From: VAZQ01 sp963721005
Lineage (GTDB): Bacteria; Pseudomonadota; Alphaproteobacteria; Rhizobiales; Xanthobacteraceae
NCBI GenBank assembly: GCA_963721005.1
Contig: CAVRHR010000008.1
Coordinates: forward strand, 1 to 64,000
DNA: 64,000 nt
Reading direction: 5' to 3'
Each line of letters begins with the position of its first letter. Position 1 is the stretch's first letter. This document shows positions 46,575-55,238 of the stretch, piece after piece. The position numbers and the translations under genes are program-made. The notes under the pieces are model-generated. The model ran no database searches, had not been told where the DNA came from, and saw only the letters and a list, made by a program, of their open reading frames with translations.

Positions 46575-47390
46575 GATGCTGCTCCTTGCGGGATGGGACT
46601 GCAGCTGAAATTCCGGACCCGGACAACGGTTCCTCGGGCGAGTGGCCGCGCATGCAGATCGCTGTGCGTTGATGTGGATATCCCCTCCGACGCCGGGTTT
46701 TGCCTCGAAACCGGCTCGAGTCCGGATGTCGCCCACCGTGCCCGCGGCTGACCTCCATCCGTCACCCGCGGGCTTGACCCGCGGGTCCATCCATTTTCGC
46801 AAGAAGATGGAATTGCATCCGAGCCCGGGCTTGCCCGAGCTCGGCACGTGCAACAGAGAGCACCAAGTCGGGTAGACCCGACTTCGTGTGTCAAGCCCCG
46901 CAACAACTCCGAGTACTCCAACAAACTGCCGGGCAGGCCGAGCGGACGCGACGGCGCCACAAGAACGCGCGGATTCCGACGCAAGTCCCTCGGCCCGGAA
47001 ACCGAGTTTCGCAAATCGCGCTAACGCGCCGTTCAACATGGCGCAAGGTCGCGGAACCTGCTCCAAGTTCTGAAGTTCTCCGGGCTGGGAAAGGGGAGAA
47101 AGGCATGCCGCGGAGCTGTTACTGCATCGAGCGAATCCGAGAGTCAGTGGGTGGTCTCGGTGGGCGGCGCCAGGGTGTTGAGCTGCAGGACGAAACGGTC
47201 CGCCGTGAAGGCGGCGCAGCGCGCCATGGTATTGCTTCACCGCGGTCAGCAACGGCAATTTCCGGATCGGCAGCCGGTGCCGGTCTCCAGCGGCGATGAT
47301 GTTATTCATTGGGCCGCGACGGTTTTGCGCCAAGCCGCGAAAGCCGCGACCGAGTTGACCGCGGGGGGCAAACCCGCTTTTGATGGCGGA
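46575..47390. other. Intergenic stretch, repeats but no gene supported
   Basis: A minus-strand frame runs through most of it but has no protein character outside the small gene at its end. The only structures seen are the palindromes at 46759-46884. Confidence 0.45.
46759..46884. repeat. Palindromic repeat cluster
   Basis: It contains CCCGCGGGCTTGACCCGCGG G (46764-46785), GAGCCCGGGCTTGCCCGAGC and AAGTCGGGTAGACCCGACTT (46865-46884). The last is a relative of the AAGTCGGATATATCCGACTT palindromes at 8887-8947. Confidence 0.75.
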
Positions 47391-47621
47391 ATGAACGAAG
47401 ACGAGAGCATCGAACGCTTCGCTGCCGCCCTGGGGCTCGCCGCCCTCGATCTGTGGAGCGCGCTGCCGCAGGAGATTCAGCACAGCCTGTTCGAGCAGGC
47501 GGTGGTGTGCGGGCACAAGACCGAGCGGGATGAAAGCCTGCGCGAGCAGCTGGCGCAGTTCCTCCACGACCATCACCAACGGACGGTCAAGCGCAATGCC
47601 GGGCAAGCGGGTGCAGTTTGA
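47391..47621 (+). CDS. Small hypothetical protein, upstream partner of an RHH-like protein
   Basis: 76 residues from the ATG at 47391 with a weak GGCGGA upstream. It is helical (ALGLAALDLWSALPQEIQHS, LREQLAQFLHDHHQRT). Its 3' end overlaps the next start by 26 bases, so the two are co-translated. A longer frame from 47151 adds residues without clear character. Confidence 0.55.
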   Translation: MNEDESIERFAAALGLAALDLWSALPQEIQHSLFEQAVVCGHKTERDESLREQLAQFLHDHHQRTVKRNAGQAGAV

Positions 47622-47862
47622 CGCGGAGACCTGGGCGGCGCTCGACCTGCTCGCCCGCGACCGCATGATGGATTTCCAGGAGCTGGCCGACGAGGCGTTC
47701 CGCGACCTGTTGCGCAAGCACGGCCGCCCGACCGACCTGCGTACCGCCCTGCGGCAAAGCGCCGGCGCGAGCGCGACGGTACATACGTTGCCGGCCGGCA
47801 AGCCGCTGCCCAAGGACAGCACGAAGAAGGACAAGGCCGGGAAGCGACGCGACGCCGATTGA
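47596..47862 (+). CDS. Ribbon-helix-helix-like small protein
   Basis: 88 residues from the ATG at 47596. The N-terminus GKRVQFDAETWAALDLLARD with FQELADEAFRDLLRKHG fits the beta-strand/two-helix pattern of RHH DNA-binding proteins, followed by a Lys-rich tail (KDSTKKDKAGKRRDAD). It overlaps the preceding small gene, a layout seen in toxin-antitoxin pairs, but neither sequence matches a toxin I can name. Confidence 0.55.
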   Translation: MPGKRVQFDAETWAALDLLARDRMMDFQELADEAFRDLLRKHGRPTDLRTALRQSAGASATVHTLPAGKPLPKDSTKKDKAGKRRDAD

Positions 47863-48096
47863 GCCTCCTGCTTTTCGGCCTCCATTCCCGGCGTTCCGGG
47901 CAGGGCGCTGGTTGAGGCCCGGATCCCGTCGGCTCTGCGCCCACCCGACGCATCGCTGCGAGGCGGCGGCTGGCCGCATTCTTGCTGCGCTTACGCCGAG
48001 CCGCGACGGCAACGGGAACGGAAAGCTGAACCGTCCCATCCCTGCACACCCCCGTCGCGGAATCGGACACCGATGGCGCGCGAGGAGCTTCAGAAA

Positions 48097-48327
48097 ATGT
48101 GGCGATTGGCTTTGGTTCTTGGGCTGCTGCCCTCCAGTGTCGTCCTGGCCGGAGAGAGCAGGGGGCAAATCCAGGTTGGCCTCACCATCACCGCAACCCC
48201 CAACGCCGCCGCAAACGGGCCCGGGCGCGCCGTCTTCGCAGGCGCGGTCCCGCTCCCCAGAGCAAGGCCCGCAGCCATCGGCCGGAGCGACACGGCGCCC
48301 ACCAGCGCCGGCGGGGCGCGTCCGTAG
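48097..48327 (+). CDS. Small exported protein, hypothetical
   Basis: 76 residues from the ATG at 48097, preceded by GAGGAG. The signal peptide LALVLGLLPSSVVLAGES precedes GQIQVGLTITATPNAA and a Pro/Ala tail. The mature part is short and of unknown role. Confidence 0.4.
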   Translation: MWRLALVLGLLPSSVVLAGESRGQIQVGLTITATPNAAANGPGRAVFAGAVPLPRARPAAIGRSDTAPTSAGGARP

Positions 48328-48374
48328 GCGCGTGGCTTGCCTTCGGTGGCCTTAAGAGAACGGCGCCGCTCGAG

Positions 48375-48758
48375 CTACTTTCCGGCCGCCATGCCGGCGA
48401 CCGCAGTCGAGAGCTGGCCGATGTCGTAGGGTTTCGCCAGAAAGCCGCTGTCTTCGACGAACAGTGCCTTCATGCCGTCGGTGACGCCCGTGTCCGTGGT
48501 GTAGAGCACACGCAGCTGGGGGCGGAGCCGGCGCGCCTGCTGCGCGAGCTCGAGGCCCGGATGTACCAGCCCGGCTTCCGCATCGTCCGCGAGGTTGATG
48601 TCGGTGAAGACCAGCTCGATCGACGGATCGGCCCGCACCAGCGCCAAGGCCTGATCGACGTTCGCGGCCGAGAGCGTTTGATGCCCGCAGTCGCGCAGGA
48701 TGGATTCCGCCAGCACGCGAACCTGCTCCTCGTCGTCGACCACGAGAACGACGGCCAT
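48375..48758 (-). CDS. Single-domain response regulator (receiver), copy 1
   Basis: 127 residues, receiver domain only: acidic pair in VLVVDDEEQVRVLAE, phospho-Asp in LVFTDINLADDAE and Lys in FLAKPYDIGQLS. It is closely related to the next gene (same ESILRDCGH / ELYLRDQGH and GMKAL..E motifs), so the two arose by tandem duplication. Receiver-only proteins of this kind relay or buffer phosphate from hybrid kinases. No kinase is adjacent. Confidence 0.85.
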   Translation of the reverse strand: MAVVLVVDDEEQVRVLAESILRDCGHQTLSAANVDQALALVRADPSIELVFTDINLADDAEAGLVHPGLELAQQARRLRPQLRVLYTTDTGVTDGMKALFVEDSGFLAKPYDIGQLSTAVAGMAAGK

Positions 48759-48927
48759 CGAAACCCCTCCAGTACGTCAAATGACACAATAGCGGACGCA
48801 CTGATAGGTTCCGCAAGCAATGCGCGCGCCGGCCGTCGTCCCGGCGCTGAATTGAAATAACCCTAACGGTAAAATTCAAGCATGAGTCGTGCAGCGGACA
48901 TCCGCCACAATCGCCTCGCGGGTGTCG

Positions 48928-49308
48928 CTAGAGGGGGTGTGGCTTGATGCCGAAATTGACCGAGAGAATGGTCTGCAGCTGATCGATCGTATAGGGCTTC
49001 GGCAGGAAGGCGGAATGCTCGACCAGCAAAGCCTTCATTCCGTCGGTGACGGCGAGGCCGGTGGTATATAGCACCCGCAGGGCGGGACGCCGCTCGATCG
49101 CCCGCTGCGCCAGGTTGAGGCCGCCCTGCACGTCGCCTTGCAATCCGATATCGGTGAACAGGAGGTCGATCTCCTGCGGCAACTCGAGCAGCGCCATCGC
49201 CTCCTCGATGTTGGCGGCCGATAAGGTCGCGTGCCCCTGATCGCGCAGATATAATTCCGCGAGGACGCGAACCTGCGTCTCGTCCTCGACGATGAGAATG
49301 GCTGCCAT
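48928..49308 (-). CDS. Single-domain response regulator (receiver), copy 2
   Basis: 126 residues from the ATG at 49308, preceded by AGGGGG; the longer frame upstream has no protein character. Receiver domain: ILIVEDETQVRVLAEL, phospho-Asp in LLFTDIGLQGDVQGG, Lys in FLPKPYTIDQLQ. It is a paralogue of the receiver 170 bases downstream in the same orientation. Confidence 0.85.
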   Translation of the reverse strand: MAAILIVEDETQVRVLAELYLRDQGHATLSAANIEEAMALLELPQEIDLLFTDIGLQGDVQGGLNLAQRAIERRPALRVLYTTGLAVTDGMKALLVEHSAFLPKPYTIDQLQTILSVNFGIKPHPL

Positions 49309-49528
49309 CAAGCCCCCTGAAATGAATTGAAAGCAAACTGCCGCCTGGCCGCCGCCTAAATCTGGATTCCGCTGAAACGGCACCGACGCCGATCGCGGCG
49401 GCCTTGTCATAGTCGCATGGCGGGCCTTGAAATCAACAATGACACAAGCGGCGGGAAGCGCTTTTCGCCAAGCTCCGCCGCCGCATGACGGCAAGAGCGT
49501 GCTGATCCGCGTTGCATGGGCCATTTGC

Positions 49529-49603
49529 TGGTGCTGCCGCTCAGGATTGAACTGAGGACCTCTTCATTACCAATGAAGTGCTCTACCACTGAGCTACGGC
49601 AGC
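49529..49603 (-). tRNA. tRNA-Thr (anticodon GGT)
   Basis: Read on the minus strand: acceptor stem GCTGCCG/CGGCAGC, D-arm with AGCTCAGTGGTAGAGC, anticodon stem CTTCA/TGAAG with loop TTGGTAA, T-arm with GTTCAATCC, and an encoded CCA end. Confidence 0.95.
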
Positions 49604-49746
49604 GCGCCGGCGACCCGCAAGGTGCGACCAGGAACGCGCAAAGGCGGGTCGATCATTGCCACAAGGCCGGAAGGGGCGCAAGCACAGCCGGGCCCACAGG
49701 CCAACGCGCGCTTCCCTCCAGCGGGTCACGGCCGTATTCTGGTTTC

Positions 49747-49950
49747 ATGAACGATAGCAGCAAGATAGGCGGGAGCGAGAAGGCCGCCCAGAAGGCCCGG
49801 CAGGAGCGGCGTCTGGCGGCGGCCTTGCGGGAAAATCTCAAGCGCCGCAAGGCCCAGGCCAAAGGGCGGGACGCTGTGCACCGCGCCGGGGAGAGCCCGG
49901 CCGCGCCCCACGATTCCGCCGGAATTGCCGACGACAAACGAAACCGCTAG
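49747..49950 (+). CDS. Small basic protein upstream of murA
   Basis: 67 residues, very rich in Arg, Lys and Ala (KAAQKARQERRLAAALRENL, KRRKAQAKGR). Small proteins of this type commonly precede murA in bradyrhizobia. It is probably disordered or helical; function unknown. Confidence 0.65.
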   Translation: MNDSSKIGGSEKAAQKARQERRLAAALRENLKRRKAQAKGRDAVHRAGESPAAPHDSAGIADDKRNR

Positions 49951-49989
49951 AGCGGGCGGGCGTCCGGGGCAGGCGCCGGGACGGCATCG

Positions 49990-50034
49990 GCGCCAAGCGC
50001 AATTGGGCACCAAGCGCAATTGGGCACCAAGCGC
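49990..50034. repeat. 17-bp tandem repeat before murA
   Basis: The unit CAAGCGCAATTGGGCAC occurs about 2.6 times in succession. It lies 45 bases before the murA start and could affect its leader. Confidence 0.8.
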
Positions 50035-50077
50035 GTTCGGACGTCGGCGCCATTCGGCGCAGGGGCAGGAGAGGGGC

Positions 50078-51368
50078 ATGGATCGCATTCGCGTCAAGGG
50101 CGGCCGCCGGTTGCACGGCACCATCCCGATCTCCGGCGCCAAGAACGCGACCTTGCCGTTGATGATCGCGAGCCTGCTCACCGAGGAGACCCTCATTCTC
50201 GACAACGTGCCGCGGCTGGCCGACGTCGGCCAGCTGCAGCGCATCCTCGGCAATCACGGCGTCGACGTGATGGTGGGCGGCAAGCGGCCGGGCGAGACGC
50301 CCTATGACGGGCAGTCCCTGCACATCTCCGCCGCCCGCATCGTCGATACCACCGCGCCCTACGACCTGGTCTCCAAGATGCGCGCGAGCTTCTGGGTGAT
50401 CGCGCCGCTGGTGGCCCGCATGGGGCAAGCGCGGGTGTCCATGCCGGGCGGCTGCGCCATCGGCACGCGGCCAGTCGATCTCTTGATCATGGCGCTCGAG
50501 CGGCTGGGCGTGCAAATCGAGATCGACGGGGGCTATGTGGTGGCCCGCGCCCCGAACGGCTTGCGGGGCGGCGAGATCAGCTTTCCCAAGGTGACGGTCG
50601 GGGGCACCCACACCGCCCTCATGGCGGCTTCGCTCGCCCGCGGCACCACCGTGATCGAGAATGCGGCGCGCGAGCCCGAGGTCAAGGACGTGGCCGACTG
50701 CCTCAACCTGATGGGCGCCCGGATCAGCGGCGCCGGCAGCGCGCGCATCGTGGTCGAAGGCGTCGCGCGGCTCGGCGGCGCGCGCCACAAGGTGCTGCCC
50801 GACCGCATCGAGACCGGCACCTATGCGATGGCGGTCGCCATGGCGGGCGGCGACGTGCTGTTGGAGAACGCGCGCGCGGATTTGCTGCAGGCCGGGCTCG
50901 ACGTGCTGGTGCAGGCGGGCGCCGAGATCTCCTCGACCAATACCGGCATCAGGGTGGCGCGCAACGGTGCCGGCATCGCGCCGGTGCAGGTGGAGACGGC
51001 GCCGTTTCCGGGCTTCCCGACCGACCTGCAGGCCCAGCTGATGGCGCTCATGACCTGCGCCAAGGGCACCTCGCACATCACCGAGACCATTTTCGAGAAC
51101 CGCTTCATGCATGTGCAGGAGCTGGCGCGGCTCGGCGCCCATATTCGAACTCGACGGCGAACGCGCCACCATCGAGGGGGTGCGCAAGCTCACCGGCGCG
51201 CCGGTGATGGCGACCGATCTGCGCGCCTCGGTCTCGCTGGTCATCGCCGCGCTTGCAGCCGAAGGCGAGACCATGGTCAACCGGGTCTACCACCTGGACC
51301 GCGGCTTCGAGCGGCTGGAGGACAAGCTCTCCGCCTGCGGCGCCGCCATCGAGCGCATCGCCGGGTGA
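50078..51368 (+). CDS. murA: UDP-N-acetylglucosamine 1-carboxyvinyltransferase, one apparent frameshift
   Basis: MurA transfers enolpyruvate to UDP-GlcNAc, the first committed step of peptidoglycan synthesis, in the cytoplasm. The ATG at 50078 follows AGGAGAGGGG. Conserved segments are MDRIRVKGGRRLHGTIPISG, NATLPLM, the catalytic Cys in MPGGCAIGTRPVDL, ETGTYAMAVA and FPTDLQAQLMAL. After LARLGAHI the frame is lost and resumes one base later as LDGERATIEGVRKLTGAPVM to SACGAAIERIAG. The site (51147-51152) is GAACTC; reading GACTC restores the protein (429 residues). As the gene is essential, a read error is more likely than a real break. Confidence 0.93.
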
Positions 51369-51393
51369 GCGGCGGGTTGGCGCGGGGTGCGGC

Positions 51394-51540
51394 GTTCCTC
51401 GCCCCGCGTGCGGGGAGAGGGCGACACGGCACAGATGAAAACCAGAATTCGGCATGGTGAGGGGGCGTTTCCACGAGCTCAGAACTCTCGGCAAAGCCCC
51501 CTCATCCCGACCTTCTCCCCGCGCGCGGGGAGAAGGAGCG
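51394..51540. repeat. CTCGCCCCG...CTTCTCCCC family repeat, full copy
   Basis: About 145 bases from TTCCTCGCCCCGCGTGCGGG to CGCGCGCGGGGAGAAGGAG. It is very similar to 52575-52720 and more distantly to 8796-8964. It overlaps the annotated 5' part of the DUF3574 gene. Confidence 0.88.
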
Positions 51541-51963
51541 AGAGGCCCCGCGTCCCTGACGTGGTCGGGCGCCGCGATCATCCTCGTTCTCTGCTCCGGC
51601 GCTGCCGCCGCGCAGGCGCCCGAATGCCGCGCCGGGCTCGCGTCGCGACAGGTCGCGCAGCTGTTGTTCGGGCGCAACATCGGCGGCCGGCTGGGGGTGA
51701 GCGAGAAGGAGTGGGGGCGCTTCCTCGACCGCGAGATCAGCCCGCGGTTTCCGGATGGCTTGACCGTGCTCGAGACCAAGGGCGGATGGCGCGATCCCGT
51801 CCGCAAGACCCTGGTGCACGAGCCGAGCAAACTGGTGGAGATCGTGCTGCCCGGCAAGCCCGACGACGGGGAGCGGCTCGAGCAGATCGCGGCGGCCTAT
51901 AAATCCCGGTTCCGGCAGCAATCGGTGGGCATCCTGGTGCAGGGCGCCTGCGTGTCGTTCTAG
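51454..51963 (+). CDS. DUF3574 family exported protein, start supplied by a repeat
   Basis: The family core begins after a hydrophobic export signal (SGAAIILVLCSGAAAAQAPE) and reads CRAGLASRQVAQLLFGRNIG, VSEKEWGRFLDREISPRFPD and SRFRQQSVGILVQGACVSF, as in DUF3574. The only in-frame ATG (51454) lies inside the upstream repeat, so the first 28 residues come from repeat DNA. Either a non-ATG start nearer the signal is used or the repeat replaced the original start. Function unknown. Confidence 0.7.
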   Translation: MVRGRFHELRTLGKAPSSRPSPRARGEGARGPASLTWSGAAIILVLCSGAAAAQAPECRAGLASRQVAQLLFGRNIGGRLGVSEKEWGRFLDREISPRFPDGLTVLETKGGWRDPVRKTLVHEPSKLVEIVLPGKPDDGERLEQIAAAYKSRFRQQSVGILVQGACVSF

Positions 51964-52068
51964 GGGGCATGACACCCCGGAATGAGGGCACCCTCCCGCT
52001 TGCGCAATCGAAGGCCGTTTCCTAACTACCTTCTACACAACCGAAACAAGACGGCAGGGAGCGTACCC

Positions 52069-52521
52069 ATGCAGTCGCTGAAATTCGTGGCCCTCGACGA
52101 AGAGGACCTGGCGATCATCTCCACCCATCTGCAGGATGCCACCGTGAGGGTCGCGGACGTGCTGTGGCGGCCGCAGGAGAGGCGGCTGGTGGTCGGGCTC
52201 GACCGGTTCGACTGGCTCTCGGCCGAGGGCGCCAAGCCCGAGTTTCGCCGTTGCCGTGCGGCGTTGCGGTTCGAGCGCGTCTCGGCCTGCAAATGCCGGC
52301 AGGTCAATCCGGCCGGCAAGGATGCGGTGCTCAATCTGCTGGCGGTGGAGTTCGAGCCGACCGATAACCCGGCCGGGGTGGTGAAGCTCCTGTTCTCCGG
52401 CGGCGGCGTGGTGCGGCTGGAGGTCGAATGCCTGGAGGCCGAGCTCGCCGACCTGGGGCCGACCTGGGCGGTGGACACGCGCCCGGCCCATGTGGCCGAC
52501 AGGCTCGACGCCCGGGGTTGA
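52069..52521 (+). CDS. DUF2948 family protein
   Basis: 150 residues from the ATG at 52069, preceded by AGGGAG. MQSLKFVALDEEDLAIISTH, RRLVVGLDRFDWL and LLAVEFEPTDNPAGVVKLLF followed by VVRLEVECLEAELADLG match DUF2948, a small alphaproteobacterial family usually beside hisD. The function is unknown. It lies upstream of hisD with a repeat between. Confidence 0.85.
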   Translation: MQSLKFVALDEEDLAIISTHLQDATVRVADVLWRPQERRLVVGLDRFDWLSAEGAKPEFRRCRAALRFERVSACKCRQVNPAGKDAVLNLLAVEFEPTDNPAGVVKLLFSGGGVVRLEVECLEAELADLGPTWAVDTRPAHVADRLDARG

Positions 52522-52574
52522 CGGCTGCGGCGGGCGCCGCCAGTTTGACTTCAGAAAGATGACGCTCGGCACGG

Positions 52575-52720
52575 CCTTCCTCGCCCCGCTTGCGGGGAGA
52601 GGGCGGCACGGCAATAAGGAAAACCCAATCTCGGCTCGGTGAGGGGGCGTTTCCGCAAGCTCAAACTCGCGGTGGAGCCCCCTCATCCCGACCTTCTCCC
52701 CGCACGCGGGGAGAAGGAAT
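52575..52720. repeat. CTCGCCCCG...CTTCTCCCC family repeat, full copy
   Basis: CTTCCTCGCCCCGCTTGCGG to CACGCGGGGAGAAGGAAT, about 145 bases. It shares layout and much sequence with 51394-51540, including GTGAGGGGGCGTTTCC and CCCCCTCATCCCGACC. Confidence 0.88.
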
Positions 52721-52792
52721 TGAGAGGTGTCTGCGTCCCTCACGTGGTCGATCGCGCGGCCGCGCGATCGATTGAAGATGTGAGCCAGAGCC

Positions 52793-54088
52793 ATGCCGAT
52801 CCGCCTCGACGCGCGCGCTCCTGACTTTGCGGCGCGCTTCCGCGCCTTTCTCGACACCAAGCGCGAGGCGGCGAGCGATGTAGAGGCGGTGGTGCGCGCC
52901 ATCCTGGCGGATGTGGCGGCACGCGGCGATGCGGCGCTGATCGAGCTCACCCGCAAGCATGATCGCGTCGAGCTCGATGCCGCCGGCCTCAAGGTCACGG
53001 CCGGCGAGATCGAGACCGCCTATGGGGCCTGCGGCGGCCGGACGCTCGACGCGCTTTCCTTCGCCCGCGACCGCATCGAAGCCTATCACCGCCGCCAGCT
53101 GCCGCAGGACGACCGCTTCACCGACGCGCTCGGGGTCGAGCTCGGCCATCGCTGGACCGCCATCGAGGCGGTCGGGCTCTATGTGCCGGGCGGCACCGCG
53201 GCCTATCCGTCATCGGTGCTGATGAACGCGGTGCCGGCCCAGGTGGCGGGCGTACCGCGTATGGTGATGGTGGTGCCGGCGCCGGAGGGAAAACTCAATC
53301 CGCTGGTGCTCGCGGCCGCGAGGCTCGCCGGCATCCATGAGGTCTACCGGGTCGGCGGCGCCCAGGCGGTGGCGGCGCTCGCCTACGGCACCGCCACCAT
53401 CCAGCCGGTGGCCAAGATCGTGGGCCCCGGCAACGCCTATGTGGCGGCGGCCAAGCGCCTGGTGTTCGGACGGGTCGGCATCGACATGATCGCCGGCCCG
53501 TCCGAGGTCCTGATCCTCGCCGACGCGACCGCCCAGCCCGACTGGATCGCGGCCGATCTCCTGGCGCAGGCCGAGCATGATGCGAGCGCCCAATCGATCC
53601 TGATCGCCGATGACGCGGCGCTCGCCGCGCGGGTCGAGGAAGCGCTCGCCGCGCAGCTCGAGACGCTGCCGCGCGGCGCGGTGGCCGCCGCCTCCTGGCG
53701 CGATTTCGGCGCCATCATATTGGTCGGCAAGCTCGACGACGCGGTGCCGCTGGTCGACGCCGTGGCGCCCGAGCATCTGGAGATCGCCACCGCCGATCCG
53801 GAGCGCTTGGCGGGCCGCATCCGCAATGCGGGCGCGATCTTCCTCGGCCCCCACACGCCCGAAGCGATCGGCGACTATGTGGGGGGCTCCAATCACGTGC
53901 TGCCGACAGCGCGCTCGGCGCGCTTCTCATCGGGTCTCGGCGTGCTCGATTTCATGAAGCGCACCTCCATCCTCAAATGCGGGCCCGATCAGCTGCGCGC
54001 GCTCGGTCCGGCCGCGATCGTGCTGGGCGAGGCCGAGGGCCTCGACGCCCACGCCCGTTCGGTGGCGATGCGCTTCAATCCGCGATGA
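52793..54088 (+). CDS. hisD: Histidinol dehydrogenase
   Basis: 431 residues, normal length. It oxidises L-histidinol to L-histidine in two NAD-dependent steps, with Zn. Family segments are VGLYVPGGTAAYPSSVLMNA, IVGPGNAYVAAAKRLVFG, GPSEVLILADATA (signature), the catalytic Glu-His in VAPEHLEIA and NHVLPTARSARFSSGLGV. The stop overlaps the next start (ATGA), so UPF0262 is co-translated. This gene anchors the conserved alphaproteobacterial cluster that runs to yacG and tRNA-Phe. Confidence 0.96.
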   Translation: MPIRLDARAPDFAARFRAFLDTKREAASDVEAVVRAILADVAARGDAALIELTRKHDRVELDAAGLKVTAGEIETAYGACGGRTLDALSFARDRIEAYHRRQLPQDDRFTDALGVELGHRWTAIEAVGLYVPGGTAAYPSSVLMNAVPAQVAGVPRMVMVVPAPEGKLNPLVLAAARLAGIHEVYRVGGAQAVAALAYGTATIQPVAKIVGPGNAYVAAAKRLVFGRVGIDMIAGPSEVLILADATAQPDWIAADLLAQAEHDASAQSILIADDAALAARVEEALAAQLETLPRGAVAAASWRDFGAIILVGKLDDAVPLVDAVAPEHLEIATADPERLAGRIRNAGAIFLGPHTPEAIGDYVGGSNHVLPTARSARFSSGLGVLDFMKRTSILKCGPDQLRALGPAAIVLGEAEGLDAHARSVAMRFNPR

Positions 54089-54666
54089 CGCGCTCCGATC
54101 ATGCCGCCGGCGGCAAGCCGCATGGCGCCAAATCGTCCGGCCCTAAACCGGCTGGCGATAAGCCGACTGGCGGCAAGCCGCCCGGCAGCAAGCCGCCTAA
54201 GCCGCAGAGCCTGGTGGCGGTGACTCTGGACGAGAAGTCGATCGGCCGCTCCGGGCCCGATATCGAGCACGAGCGCGCGGTCGCGATCTATGACCTCCTG
54301 GAGGAGAATACCTTCGCGCCCGTCGGCCAGGAGGGCGGTCCGTTCGCGCTGCATCTGAGCATCACCGGCAACCGCCTCATGCTCGACATCAAGCGCGCCG
54401 ACGGCACGCCCGCCATGCTGCATCTGATGTCGCTGTCGCCGCTGCGGCGCATCGTGAAGGACTACTTCATGGTCTGCGACAGCTACTACCAGGCGATCCG
54501 CGCCGCCACCCCGGAGCGCATAGAGGCGCTCGATATGGGCCGCCGCTCGCTCCATGACGAAGGCTCGGAGCTGTTGATGGAGCGGCTCAAGCGCAAGGTG
54601 AAGGTCGACTTCGACACGGCGCGCCGGTTGTTCACCTTGATCTGCGTGCTGCACTGGAAAGGCTGA
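54085..54666 (+). CDS. UPF0262 family protein with repetitive N-terminus
   Basis: 193 residues. The family core starts at LVAVTLDEKSIGRSGPDIEH and continues AIYDLLEENTFAP, LHLSITGNRLMLDIK and HDEGSELLMERLKRKVKVDF with DTARRLFTLICVLHWKG at the end. The first 43 residues are a Lys/Gly/Pro tandem array (AGGKPHG, SGPKPAG, TGGKPPG, GSKPPKP) not usual for the family, which is normally about 155 residues. The function is unknown. It overlaps hisD by 4 bases. Confidence 0.88.
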   Translation: MTRSDHAAGGKPHGAKSSGPKPAGDKPTGGKPPGSKPPKPQSLVAVTLDEKSIGRSGPDIEHERAVAIYDLLEENTFAPVGQEGGPFALHLSITGNRLMLDIKRADGTPAMLHLMSLSPLRRIVKDYFMVCDSYYQAIRAATPERIEALDMGRRSLHDEGSELLMERLKRKVKVDFDTARRLFTLICVLHWKG

Positions 54667-54672
54667 GGCGGC

Positions 54673-55155
54673 ATGGCGCAGGCACCGTCGCCATCGCGGC
54701 CACAGATGGCGAGCCCGCAGGCGGTGCTGTTCGCCTGCGGGCTCAATTCGGTGCGCTCCCCGATGGCGGCCGCGCTGTTGCGGCAGTTGCGCGGCGCCCC
54801 GCTCTACGTGGCCTCAGCCGGCGTGCGCACCGCCGAGCTCGACCCGTTCGCGGTCGCCGCCATGGAGGAGATCGGCATCGATATCGCGGGGCACCGGCCG
54901 GCGACCTTCGAGGAGCTCGAGGATCTTGAGGGGCTCAATTTCGACCTGATCGTCACCCTTTCGCCGGAAGCCCATCACCAGGCGCTCGCGCTCACCCACC
55001 GGCTCGCCGCCGAGGTGGAGTATTGGCCGACCGCCGACCCGGCCGACGTCGAGGGCAACCGGGCGCAGCGGCTCGACGCCTACCGGGCGGTGCGCGATCA
55101 GCTGATGGAGCGCATCAGGTCGCGCTTCGTGCCGCCGCCCGCGGGCAAGGAATGA
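54673..55155 (+). CDS. Low-molecular-weight protein-tyrosine phosphatase / ArsC-like
   Basis: 160 residues. The P-loop is FACGLNSVRSPMA (C-x5-R-S) near residue 22, with the general acid likely in the YWPTADPADVEG region (Asp-Pro). These enzymes dephosphorylate phosphotyrosine or, in arsenate-reductase relatives, reduce arsenate. It starts 6 bases after UPF0262 in the conserved cluster. Confidence 0.87.
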   Translation: MAQAPSPSRPQMASPQAVLFACGLNSVRSPMAAALLRQLRGAPLYVASAGVRTAELDPFAVAAMEEIGIDIAGHRPATFEELEDLEGLNFDLIVTLSPEAHHQALALTHRLAAEVEYWPTADPADVEGNRAQRLDAYRAVRDQLMERIRSRFVPPPAGKE

Positions 55156-55238
55156 GCCGCGTTTTGCCGTCTCGCGGCGCGTTTCCCTCGTGGAGCACGC
55201 ACTGAGCGGTTGTGAACGCGGACACCTTCCGCTAGGTT

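Noticed and set aside
47391..47862. A confident toxin-antitoxin call
   Set aside because: Only one member resembles a DNA-binding protein and the other has no toxin motif.
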